12,836 bases of DNA from UBA1081 sp045537555 (GTDB lineage: Bacteria; Bacillota; Clostridia; Oscillospirales; Acutalibacteraceae). This document shows positions 1-6,743 of this stretch, piece by piece (within the stretch, counting starts at the first letter, position 1; every line of letters begins with the position of its first letter). Both the position numbers and the translations under genes were made by a program. The notes beneath the pieces are model-generated. The model saw only the letters and a list, made by a program, of their open reading frames with translations, was not told the origin of the DNA and made no database searches. The stretch is from positions 1-12,836 of the forward strand of contig JAZSPR010000158.1 in NCBI GenBank assembly GCA_045537555.1, in the 5' to 3' direction.

Positions 1-5
1 CAATC

Positions 6-173
6 GTAGGGACCGATGCCCACATCGGTCCGCATTTGTCGAAGACAAATCGGAAATCTTTGATTTCCGCTAACCGACAAATTAATTCAATGAACTTATT
101 GTAATAGAACGGTGTTCCACCGTTATTGCTTCGTAAACTTCGCAATCGGACCGATGTGGGCATCGGTCCCTAC
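6..173. repeat. REPIN-like palindromic element, copy 1
   Basis: A 168-base element bounded by a 27-base perfect inverted repeat (6-32 and 147-173). Each arm starts with GTAG and then holds a hairpin: stem GGACCGATG, loop CCCA, stem CATCGGTCC. Between the arms lie three more perfect hairpins with three-base loops: 34-50 (ATTTGTC, loop GAA), 51-69 (CGGAAATC, loop TTT) and 108-124 (AACGGTG, loop TTC). Copy 2 at 6544-6713 is the same element in the opposite orientation. A GTAG tetranucleotide at the foot of a hairpin, used as an inverted pair, is the architecture of REP/REPIN elements mobilised in trans by RAYT (Y1) transposases. Assigning this element to that class is my inference, because no transposase is in the window. 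No coding potential is seen. Confidence 0.8.
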
Positions 174-200
174 AAGAATTACTTTTCCTTCAATAAAAGA

Positions 201-220
201 TCCCTACAAATTATTGTTTG
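201..220 (-). repeat. outer repeat arm flanking copy 1
   Basis: Read on the minus strand, this stretch gives CAAACAATAATTTGTAGGGA. The outer arm of copy 2 at 6498-6516 reads AAACAATAATTTGTCGGGG. The bases between this arm and the REP-type arm (174-200) also match the corresponding part of copy 2 (6517-6543). So the repeated unit is longer than the 168-base core, and its inner edge lies directly beside the -35 box of the downstream promoter. The partner arm on the other side would lie left of position 1. Confidence 0.7.
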
Positions 221-221
221 C

Positions 222-250
222 TTGACTATTCCGATATTTTATTTTATAAT
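222..250 (+). promoter_or_regulatory. sigma-A promoter for the MreB-like gene and recD2
   Basis: TTGACT at 222-227 and TATAAT at 245-250 are separated by exactly 17 bases, a near-consensus vegetative promoter. Transcription should start near 257, leaving a leader of only about 25 bases. The -35 box begins 2 bases after the repeat-element arm, so the repeat forms the immediate upstream context of this promoter. Confidence 0.85.
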
Positions 251-282
251 ATATATTATTCATAAATTCGGGGGTGGAACGC

Positions 283-1302
283 TTGACAGGGAACTGTATC
301 GGGATTGATATTGGAACCGCCAATATAACTGCATATGTTGAAGGCAAGGGGATAGTGTTCTCACGTCCTTCTGCCGTTGCGTGTGATACACATACGGGTA
401 AGATTCTTGCACTCGGTGAAGATGCTTTTGCCATGACGGGCAGGGCACCCGCATCAATCAGGGTTGTGCGTCCGTTTGCCGACGGTGTTGTTTCCGATAT
501 CGGCATTACCGTTGCAATGCTCAATGATTTTGTTGAAAAAGTCTGCCGTATGAGTGTTCTCAAGCCGAATATCATTGCAAGTGTACCTGGTGAAATCACA
601 AGCCTTGAAAAAAAGGCAATTCTTGATGTTCTTGCCGCTTCGGGTGCCGCAAAGGTATGTATTATGGAACAGCCTTTTGCTGCGGCTATAGGTGCCGATA
701 TTCCTTTCAGCAAACCGTACGGCACAATGATTATTGATATAGGAGCGGGAACGGTTGATATTGCTGTTGTTTCAATGAACAGTATTGCGGCTGTAAAAAC
801 AATCCGTTTTGCTTCAGAATCATTCACAAACGATATTATAAGATATTTAAGACGTGAAAGAGATATTGATATCGGTTTCCTCACGGCTGAATACATAAAA
901 AAGACAATCGGCGGTGCCGTTATCCGTAACGAAGAAATCGCACTTGTTGCAAAGGGACGAAATATTGTTACGGGTACTCCCATTAACTTTGAAATAACCT
1001 CAACCGAGGTTTACTGGGCAATAAAAGAACATGTTGACATGATTCTTACAGCCGTGAAGGAAGTTTTTTCAAAGATTTCACCCGAACTTTCCGCAGATAT
1101 CTTTGAAAGCGGAATTGTTCTTACGGGCAAAGGCTCACTTCTTTACGGAATGGATGCTTTTCTTGAAAGTTCAACCGGTATTCAGGTCAGAATTGCAAAA
1201 GAGCCGTGGTTATGCGTTGCAAAAGGGCTCGGAAAATCAATTCAGAACAAGAGAAAGCTTAAAAATACAGGATATGAATTCAGATATTACGATGAATTCT
1301 GA
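283..1302 (+). CDS. MreB/Mbl-family actin-like protein (divergent)
   Basis: This is an actin-fold ATPase of the MreB family, which forms membrane-associated filaments that guide cell-wall synthesis in rod-shaped bacteria. Visible landmarks are the phosphate-1 loop GIDIGTAN (residues 7-14 from the TTG start), the EQPFAAAIG segment matching the catalytic-Glu region of MreB, phosphate-2 IDIGAGTVD (about 151-159), and a C-terminal IVLTGKGSLLYGMD matching the adenosine motif. The length of about 339 aa is normal for the family. Two glycines conserved in MreB are replaced (GGGT to GAGT, and TGGG to TGKG), so this looks like a diverged paralogue. No mreC or mreD is adjacent; the next gene is recD2, 8 bases on. 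The start is uncertain: TTG at 283 follows a G-rich stretch at suitable spacing, while GTG at 274 lacks a visible ribosome site. Family is confident, exact role is not. Confidence 0.85.
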   Translation: MTGNCIGIDIGTANITAYVEGKGIVFSRPSAVACDTHTGKILALGEDAFAMTGRAPASIRVVRPFADGVVSDIGITVAMLNDFVEKVCRMSVLKPNIIASVPGEITSLEKKAILDVLAASGAAKVCIMEQPFAAAIGADIPFSKPYGTMIIDIGAGTVDIAVVSMNSIAAVKTIRFASESFTNDIIRYLRRERDIDIGFLTAEYIKKTIGGAVIRNEEIALVAKGRNIVTGTPINFEITSTEVYWAIKEHVDMILTAVKEVFSKISPELSADIFESGIVLTGKGSLLYGMDAFLESSTGIQVRIAKEPWLCVAKGLGKSIQNKRKLKNTGYEFRYYDEF

Positions 1303-1310
1303 TAAAAATT

Positions 1311-3512
1311 ATGCAGAGTGAGATTGAGTATCATCAGATAACAGGCGTTGTTGAAGACGTTGTGTTCTATAATACGGAAAATTCGTTCACTGTCCTTGAT
1401 GTTTCAAGCGGCGGTGAACTTATTACTGCTGTCGGCATTCTGCCTGAAATAACTGCCGGTGAAAAAGTTGTTCTCACGGGTACATGGGACATGCATCAGA
1501 GCTTCGGCAGACAGTTCCGTGTCAACCGTTTTGAACGTTATCTGCCCGATACCGCGGCTCAGTTTCTTAAATATCTCTCTTCGGGAGCAATAAAGGGTGT
1601 CGGGCCTAAAACCGCAACCCAGATGGTTGAAAGATTCGGTGACAACACATTCAATGTTATCGAAAACGAACCCGAAAGACTGACTGTTTTAAGAGGAATT
1701 TCAAAAGACAAGGCGAAACTTATTTCAGCCGAATTCAAAAAGCAGTTTGCCGTAAGAACTGTTATTTTAGGGCTTGAAAAATACGGTCTTACTCCTTCTG
1801 AATGTATCAGAATCTTTAAAGAACTCGGCGTGAATGCCGTTGATATAATCAAAGAGAATCCTTATGTCCTGTGCACTCAGGCTCAGATTGTCTCTTTTGA
1901 AAGAACTGAGAAAATTGCATCTGAACTCGAATCTGCTCCCGAGCCGAAACACAGACTCAGGGCAGGTATTACTCATATTATAAGATATAATCTTTTCAAC
2001 GGTCACACATGTCTTCCCATGAAAAAGGTTGTGCCTCTCTGTTGTGAACTTTTAGGTGTTGAAGAGACGGATGTAAATTCCGCAATTTCAGAGATGATTG
2101 TAAATAAAATGCTCATTCCCTTTGAAATGAAAGAGAAAGTTTTTCTAAGCCTTCCCGATGTTTACCAAGCGGAAAGCACAATTGATGAAAAAATAAAACA
2201 GCTTATGCGTTTTTCGGCAAGCGATATGGATGCCACCGACGGGGACCTTGAACGCATTGAAAAAGAAAACAACATCACATATGAAGAAAAACAGAAAGAG
2301 GCAATAAAACTTGCGGCTCACGGCGGAATGCTTGTTCTTACGGGCGGACCGGGTACGGGAAAAACAACCGTTGTAAAAGGCATTATCAATTTCTTTGAAA
2401 AAAAGAGAATGGAAATAATGCTTGCGGCACCCACGGGCAGAGCGGCAAAAAGAATGAGTGAACTTACGGGTTATGAAGCAAAAACAATCCACAGACTTCT
2501 TGAAGTTGAATGGACTGATGGCAGAAAGCTTGATTTCAAACGTAACAAACTTAATCCTCTTGAAGCTGATGTAATTATTCTTGATGAAGTTTCAATGGTT
2601 GATATTTTCCTCTTTTCGCATTTTCTTGATGCAGTCAGATTCGGTTGCCGTGTAATTTTGGTCGGAGACCCCGACCAGCTTCCCGCTGTTGATGCGGGTA
2701 ATGTTCTCGGAGACATAATCGCATCGGGGAAAGTTCCCGTTGTAAGGCTTACCGAGATTTTCAGACAGTCGGGAGAAAGCCTGATTGTTACAAATGCTCA
2801 TGCCGTTATTGACGGCAGAGAGCCTGTTCTTGATTCAAAGGACAATGACTTTTTCTTTATGAACAGAGATAATCCGATTATTGCGGCACAGACGGTTTCA
2901 CAGCTGTGCTCCGAAAGACTGCCGAGGGCTTACGGTTATTCGCCCCTTGAAAATATTCAGGTGCTTTGCCCCTCAAGAAAAGGCGACTGCGGAACAATTA
3001 ATCTTAACAGACAGCTTCAGAATGTTCTCAATCCCGCAACGGACAAAAAGAAAGAGTGTAAAATTGCAGGCAGACTGTTCCGCGAGGGCGATAAGGTCAT
3101 GCAGATAAAGAACAATTATGACATTCCGTGGGAGAGAGGCAGAGAATCAGGCTCGGGACTCTTCAACGGTGATATCGGCATCATTCAGGAAATCAATATC
3201 AAGAGTGAATGTATGCGAATCATTTTTGATGACGACAGAGAAGTTGTTTATCCGATTCCGTCAGGTGCAGAACTCGAACTCGCTTATGCCGTGACCGTTC
3301 ATAAAAGTCAGGGTAGTGAATACGATTGCGTTATTCTGCCCGTTTCGGATGTTCCTCCCATGCTTCTTTACAGAAATCTTCTTTACACGGCGATAACAAG
3401 AGCCAAAAAAATGATGATTGTCGTCGGCTCAAGATATAAACTTGATAAAATGATTGAAAACAATAAGCAGAATAAGAGATATTCGATGCTCAAAACTATG
3501 CTTGAACAATAA
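1311..3512 (+). CDS. recD2: RecD2-type SF1B DNA helicase (RecD/TraA family)
   Basis: An ATP-dependent 5'-3' DNA helicase of the RecD2 group, which works without RecBC in recombination, repair and replication-fork maintenance. The order is an N-terminal OB-like region (about 1-80), helix-hairpin-helix repeats (about 90-160, including SSGAIKGVGPKTA), then the motor domain. The motor shows Walker A GGPGTGKTT (345-353), Walker B with LDE (Asp425-Glu426), motif III VGDPDQLPAV (from 451), AYAVTVHKSQG (658-668) and TAITRAKK (693-700). All key ATPase residues are present. At 733 aa it has typical RecD2 length. The ATG lies 8 bases after the MreB-like stop with no clear Shine-Dalgarno sequence, so translation is probably coupled in one operon. 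Its last codon and stop (CAA TAA) fall in a repeat word shared with other sites in the window. Confidence 0.95.
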   Translation: MQSEIEYHQITGVVEDVVFYNTENSFTVLDVSSGGELITAVGILPEITAGEKVVLTGTWDMHQSFGRQFRVNRFERYLPDTAAQFLKYLSSGAIKGVGPKTATQMVERFGDNTFNVIENEPERLTVLRGISKDKAKLISAEFKKQFAVRTVILGLEKYGLTPSECIRIFKELGVNAVDIIKENPYVLCTQAQIVSFERTEKIASELESAPEPKHRLRAGITHIIRYNLFNGHTCLPMKKVVPLCCELLGVEETDVNSAISEMIVNKMLIPFEMKEKVFLSLPDVYQAESTIDEKIKQLMRFSASDMDATDGDLERIEKENNITYEEKQKEAIKLAAHGGMLVLTGGPGTGKTTVVKGIINFFEKKRMEIMLAAPTGRAAKRMSELTGYEAKTIHRLLEVEWTDGRKLDFKRNKLNPLEADVIILDEVSMVDIFLFSHFLDAVRFGCRVILVGDPDQLPAVDAGNVLGDIIASGKVPVVRLTEIFRQSGESLIVTNAHAVIDGREPVLDSKDNDFFFMNRDNPIIAAQTVSQLCSERLPRAYGYSPLENIQVLCPSRKGDCGTINLNRQLQNVLNPATDKKKECKIAGRLFREGDKVMQIKNNYDIPWERGRESGSGLFNGDIGIIQEINIKSECMRIIFDDDREVVYPIPSGAELELAYAVTVHKSQGSEYDCVILPVSDVPPMLLYRNLLYTAITRAKKMMIVVGSRYKLDKMIENNKQNKRYSMLKTMLEQ

Positions 3513-3538
3513 TTTATCGAGCTGAAGCTCGAAAAATT
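3511..3538. repeat. short palindromic repeat at the recD2 stop codon
   Basis: An imperfect palindrome AATTT-A-TCGAGCT, GA loop, AGCTCGA-A-AAATT that begins inside the recD2 TAA stop. With the preceding bases it reads GAACAATAATTTATCGAG, closely matching the outer arms at 6498 and 12697. It resembles a reduced, cargo-free version of the element frame seen at 12703-12729. It lacks a T-tract of its own; the real terminator follows at 3553. Confidence 0.6.
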
Positions 3539-3552
3539 CAGATTTGCCAAAC

Positions 3553-3584
3553 AAAAAAATCGGCTCATGTGAGCCGATTTTTTT
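3553..3584. terminator. bidirectional rho-independent terminator
   Basis: A perfect 9-base stem (ATCGGCTCA and TGAGCCGAT, loop TG) is flanked by a run of A on the left and a run of seven T on the right, so it has a U-tract in both directions. It lies between the convergent recD2 and EamA genes, and its right edge touches the EamA stop codon. It should end both transcripts. Confidence 0.93.
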
Positions 3585-4467
3585 ATGTCGTCTTTTTTTT
3601 GAACTGTATTTCACTAAGCATTGCACTTCCGAGGATAAGCACGGCACCGATAATGCCGTAAATATCCATTCTTTCTTTGAGAATCACAGCGGAAAGAATA
3701 ATCGCAACAGCGGGGTCGATATAACTGAAAATCGCCACGGTCTGTGCTTTCAGGTCTTTCATTGAGTTGAAATAGAATGTGTATGCAATACCCGTATGTA
3801 TGATACCCGTGATAAGGAGCATCACGACAGTCAGCGGTGCAAATTCAAGCTTTGTGATGTCTTCTGTCAGGAAAATGTAGGGAATAACAACAATTGCGGC
3901 AGTACCTAACTGCATGATTGTTTTTTCATAAGCGGAAATTTCTCCCAGTTTTTTGTTGAGGACAATAACCGTTGCATAAAGTATTGCCGCACCGAGACCG
4001 GACAGAATTCCTCTGAGTTCGTCGGGAGAGGGTATTCCGTTCTGAATCACACCCGAGACGAAAACCATTCCGAGAAGTGCTCCGATAAGGCAGAGAAACT
4101 GCTTTAAAGTGAGCTTTTCTTTCAGGAAAAAGGGTGAAGCCAGCATAACAAAAAACGGTGCAAGGTAGTAGGTGAGTGTTGCCGTTGCAACCGTTGTGTA
4201 GTTGTATGCTTCAAAGAGAAAAATCCAGTTGAAGCCGATTGCCGCACCCGAAAGGAGCAGAACAATCAGATTATTCTTAATATTTCTGAATGAAAGTTTG
4301 TTTCTTGTTACAAGCACCACAAGTAATAAAAAAATCATACCGATAAGCCCTCTTGCGCAAGCTATTACGCTTGAGGGCATAGGTATGTATTTTACAAATA
4401 TTCCGATACTGCTGAAAACGAGCATCGATGCCGTGAGCTGTAACTTTGCACTTACAGCAGATTTCAT
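3583..4467 (-). CDS. EamA-family (DMT) transporter
   Basis: An integral membrane protein of the drug/metabolite transporter superfamily, with two tandem EamA halves (about residues 8-140 and 150-288), each with around five hydrophobic segments. The first half contains TVATATLTYYLAPFF and FLKEKLTLKQ, and the second IFSYIDPAVAIILSAVILKERM, the paired end-of-helix 4 and helix 5 signatures of the family. Its 294 aa length is standard for a ten-helix EamA protein. The substrate cannot be told from sequence; relatives export amino acids or other metabolites. The ATG lies one base after the mscL stop, so the two are likely translationally coupled, with GAGG about 12 bases upstream inside the end of mscL. 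Confidence 0.92.
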   Translation of the reverse strand: MKSAVSAKLQLTASMLVFSSIGIFVKYIPMPSSVIACARGLIGMIFLLLVVLVTRNKLSFRNIKNNLIVLLLSGAAIGFNWIFLFEAYNYTTVATATLTYYLAPFFVMLASPFFLKEKLTLKQFLCLIGALLGMVFVSGVIQNGIPSPDELRGILSGLGAAILYATVIVLNKKLGEISAYEKTIMQLGTAAIVVIPYIFLTEDITKLEFAPLTVVMLLITGIIHTGIAYTFYFNSMKDLKAQTVAIFSYIDPAVAIILSAVILKERMDIYGIIGAVLILGSAMLSEIQFKKKTT

Positions 4468-4468
4468 A

Positions 4469-4888
4469 TTAAACGGCAGCCTCTTCTTTTTCTTCTTCGA
4501 TTACTGAAGTACAGTGAGGGCAACGTGTTGCTTCAATAGCAATTTCGCTCATACAGAAGGGGCACTTCTTTGTTGTGGGAGTTGCGGGTTCTTCTTTCTT
4601 CTTGCCGATTGTCATCATCTTGTTGATAGCCTTGACAATGCAGAAGAGAATGAATGCCATGATGATGAAATTGATAACGGCTGTAACAAAGTTTGATGCA
4701 TAAACACCGATTTCAGCCTTTTCGATGGGGTCGCCTGCTGTAATAAGCTGCAGAATGGGGTTGATGAAGTTGTCTGTAAGGGAAGTTACGATATCCTTGA
4801 AAGCGGCACCGATGATTACGCCTACTGCAAGGTCAAGCACATTACCTTTGAGAGCAAACTCTTTGAATTCCTGTAAAAACTTTTTCAT
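4469..4888 (-). CDS. mscL: large-conductance mechanosensitive channel with C-terminal zinc ribbon
   Basis: MscL forms a homopentameric pore that opens under membrane tension and releases solutes during hypo-osmotic shock. The N-terminal amphipathic helix and pore-lining TM1 are plain (KEFALKGNVLDLAVGVIIGAAF, about residues 9-30), followed by a periplasmic loop (FINPILQLI and following) and TM2 at about 66-88. In place of the usual short cytoplasmic helical bundle, the tail carries CPFC and CPHC pairs (Cys109, Cys112, Cys123, Cys126), a Cys4 zinc-ribbon pattern, then a very acidic end. AAAGGATG lies about 10 bases before the ATG. It is 35 bases downstream of the DUF1846 gene and runs directly into the EamA gene, so a three-gene operon is likely. 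Confidence 0.95.
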   Translation of the reverse strand: MKKFLQEFKEFALKGNVLDLAVGVIIGAAFKDIVTSLTDNFINPILQLITAGDPIEKAEIGVYASNFVTAVINFIIMAFILFCIVKAINKMMTIGKKKEEPATPTTKKCPFCMSEIAIEATRCPHCTSVIEEEKEEAAV

Positions 4889-4919
4889 ACATAAATCATC
4901 CTTTATTTTAAGATTTTAT

Positions 4920-4946
4920 ATTATTATTCCTTTGAGGAATGATAAT
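4920..4946 (-). other. stem-loop spanning the DUF1846 stop codon
   Basis: On the minus-strand transcript an 11-base stem with one mismatch (ATTATCATTCC with GGAATAATAAT, loop TCAAA) covers the end of the DUF1846 gene, just before mscL. No U-tract follows, so it is more likely an mRNA processing or stability structure, or chance, than a strong terminator. Confidence 0.35.
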
Positions 4947-6399
4947 TCGGTTCACATGTGAGATTGACACCGAGTCTCTTGAAGACCTTTTCGTCAATCT
5001 GGGAGAGCATAACTGTTGAATGAACTTCGCATCCTCTTAAATTTCCGAGCTGTTCCATAGCTTTTTCGGCATCGGGATTTGTAACAGCGCTGATTGAAAG
5101 GGCAATGAGAACTTCATCTGTATGAAGACGGGGATTTCTGTTGCCTAAGTGGTCAACCTTGAGATGCTGAATGGGCTGGATTGTTTCGGGAGAGATAAGA
5201 TGCAGTTCATCGTCAAGCCCTGCAAGTGCCTTTAGTGCATTGAGAAGAAGTGCTGAAGAAGAACCTAAAAGTTCTGATGTTCTGCCCGTGAGGATTCTTC
5301 CGTCATGAAGCTCAATTGCGGCGGCGGGACGTCCCGTGAGTTCAGCTTTCTGTAAAGCGGGAGCAATAACGGCTCTTTCGTTTGCCGTAACACCTGCTTT
5401 CTTCATAAGAAGCTCAAGCTTGTATATTGTATCGTCGCCAATCTTTCCCTTACGGTGGTCACAGAGACCCGTATAATAACGTCGGATGATTTCGTCGCAT
5501 GAAGCATTTCTTGCGGCTTCATCGTCAAAAATACAGTTGCCTGCCATGTTTACACCCATGTCTGTTGGGGATTTGTAGGGGCATTCACCGTAAATTGTTT
5601 CAAGCATAGCTTTTACAACGGGGAAAATTTCAACGTCACGGTTGTAGTTTACTGTTGTTTCGCCGTATGCTTCAAGGTGGAACGGGTCAATCATATTGAC
5701 GTCGTTGAGGTCAGCCGTAGCGGCTTCGTAAGCGAGGTTTACGGGGTGGTTGAGAGGCAGATTCCATATGGGGAATGTTTCAAATTTTGCATAACCTGCG
5801 GCAATACCTTTTTTGTGCTCGTGATAAAGCTGAGAAAGACAGGTTGCCATTTTTCCGCTTCCGGGTCCGGGGGCGGTTACAACAACAAGCTCACGGGATG
5901 TCTCGATGTATTCATTCATTCCGTAGCCTTCGTCACTTACAACTTTTGCAACATTTGAAGGGTAGCCTTCTATTGCGTAATGCTTGTATACCTTTACACC
6001 GAGGCTTTCAAGACGCTTCTGGAATGCATTTGCCTGAGGCTGATTTGCATAACAGGTCAGAACAACACTTCCCACATAAAGACCGATGCTTCTGAAAATA
6101 TCAATAAGACGGATAGTGTCCATATCGTAGGTGATACCGAGGTCGCCACGCAGCTTGTTCTTTTCAATGTGTGATGCATTGATAGCGATAACAACTTCGA
6201 CTTTGTCCTTTATCTGAAGAAGCATTTTCAGTTTACTGTCGGGCTTGAAACCGGGCAGAACACGTGATGCGTGGAAGTCATCGTAAAGCTTTCCTCCGAA
6301 TTCAAGATAGAGCTTTCCGCCGAATTTTTCAATACGGTCACGGATATGCTCTGACTGCATTTTCAGATATCTGTCGTTGTCAAATCCTGTTTTTATCAT
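4924..6399 (-). CDS. DUF1846 family protein
   Basis: This is a member of the DUF1846 family, conserved in Firmicutes and some Actinobacteria and of no assigned biochemical function that I know of. The N-terminus MIKTGFDNDRYLKMQSEHIR is characteristic. Residues 171-184 (LVVVTAPGPGSGKM) resemble a nucleotide-binding P-loop but have Met where Ser or Thr normally follows the Lys. GDLGITYDMDT (about 85-95) and a region rich in His, Asp and Asn (NMIDPFHLEAYGETTVNYNRD) are further conserved-looking stretches. There is no signal peptide or membrane segment, so it should be cytoplasmic. I chose ATG 6399 (491 aa) because AAGAGG lies 9 bases upstream of it; the longer version from 6417 would have that ribosome site inside the gene. 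It is the first gene of the minus-strand operon with mscL and the EamA gene. Confidence 0.9.
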   Translation of the reverse strand: MIKTGFDNDRYLKMQSEHIRDRIEKFGGKLYLEFGGKLYDDFHASRVLPGFKPDSKLKMLLQIKDKVEVVIAINASHIEKNKLRGDLGITYDMDTIRLIDIFRSIGLYVGSVVLTCYANQPQANAFQKRLESLGVKVYKHYAIEGYPSNVAKVVSDEGYGMNEYIETSRELVVVTAPGPGSGKMATCLSQLYHEHKKGIAAGYAKFETFPIWNLPLNHPVNLAYEAATADLNDVNMIDPFHLEAYGETTVNYNRDVEIFPVVKAMLETIYGECPYKSPTDMGVNMAGNCIFDDEAARNASCDEIIRRYYTGLCDHRKGKIGDDTIYKLELLMKKAGVTANERAVIAPALQKAELTGRPAAAIELHDGRILTGRTSELLGSSSALLLNALKALAGLDDELHLISPETIQPIQHLKVDHLGNRNPRLHTDEVLIALSISAVTNPDAEKAMEQLGNLRGCEVHSTVMLSQIDEKVFKRLGVNLTCEPNYHSSKE

Positions 6400-6436
6400 T
6401 TTCTGTCGCCTCTTCAAACAATTTAAAACTTTTTAT

Positions 6437-6465
6437 ATTATAACATAGAGAAATGCGGTTTGCAA
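6437..6465 (-). promoter_or_regulatory. sigma-A promoter for DUF1846-mscL-EamA
   Basis: On the minus strand TTGCAA (6465-6460) and TATAAT (6442-6437) are separated by 17 bases. The start point would be near 6430, giving a leader of about 30 bases with AAGAGG before the ATG at 6399. The repeat-element arm begins about 33 bases upstream of the -35 box. Confidence 0.75.
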
Positions 6466-6497
6466 GAAACAAAGCGAAATTTTTTAAATTGAAAAAT

Positions 6498-6743
6498 AAA
6501 CAATAATTTGTCGGGGTCTTTTATTGAAGGAAAATTAATTTTTGTAGGGACCGATGCCCACATCGGTCCGATTGCGTAATGTAATGGAGCAATAACGATT
6601 GAAAATCGTTCATTTACAACAATCTTATTGAATCAAATTTTTCAATTTGCGGAAATCTGAGATTTCCGATTTATCTTCGACAAATGCGGACCGATGTGGG
6701 CATCGGTCCCTACTATTGGTTTATTCAAACAGCCCGACAAATT
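6498..6743. repeat. outer frame of repeat copy 2 (AATTTGTCGGG inverted repeat)
   Basis: AATTTGTCGGG at 6505-6515 is repeated as its exact reverse complement CCCGACAAATT at 6733-6743, enclosing the REPIN-like core at 6544-6713. The left arm carries the extra bases AAACAATAATTTG seen at the other sites. The structure looks like a small palindrome of the 12703-12729 type opened up by a larger insert. This frame and its core fill most of the 364-base gap between the divergent DUF1846 and solute-binding-protein genes; I see no other gene there. Confidence 0.65.
6544..6713. repeat. REPIN-like palindromic element, copy 2 (inverted)
   Basis: A 170-base copy of the element at 6-173, in reverse orientation. 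The terminal arms 6544-6570 and 6687-6713 are identical to those of copy 1, including the GTAG foot. Internal hairpins are 6594-6610 (AACGATT, loop GAA), 6650-6668 (CGGAAATC, loop TGA) and 6669-6685 (ATTTATC, loop TTC, GACAAAT). The central part has diverged more than the ends. An open reading frame entering from 6647 toward the lipoprotein gene is an accident of this repeat. Confidence 0.82.

Noticed and set aside
1..220. CRISPR array or structured regulatory RNA/riboswitch in the repeat-rich leader
   Set aside because: There are no evenly spaced direct repeats with unique spacers. The same structure recurs inverted at a different gene, so it behaves as a dispersed repeat, and the MreB-like promoter lies downstream of it, so it is not in that mRNA leader.
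126..308. Small plus-strand frame across the first repeat and promoter
   Set aside because: It runs through the repeat element and the promoter boxes, and ends within the start of the MreB-like gene.
204..983. Long minus-strand frame of 259 codons opposite the MreB-like gene
   Set aside because: It is antisense to a gene with clear actin-family motifs, its translation shows no recognisable domain, and it has no ribosome site or promoter.
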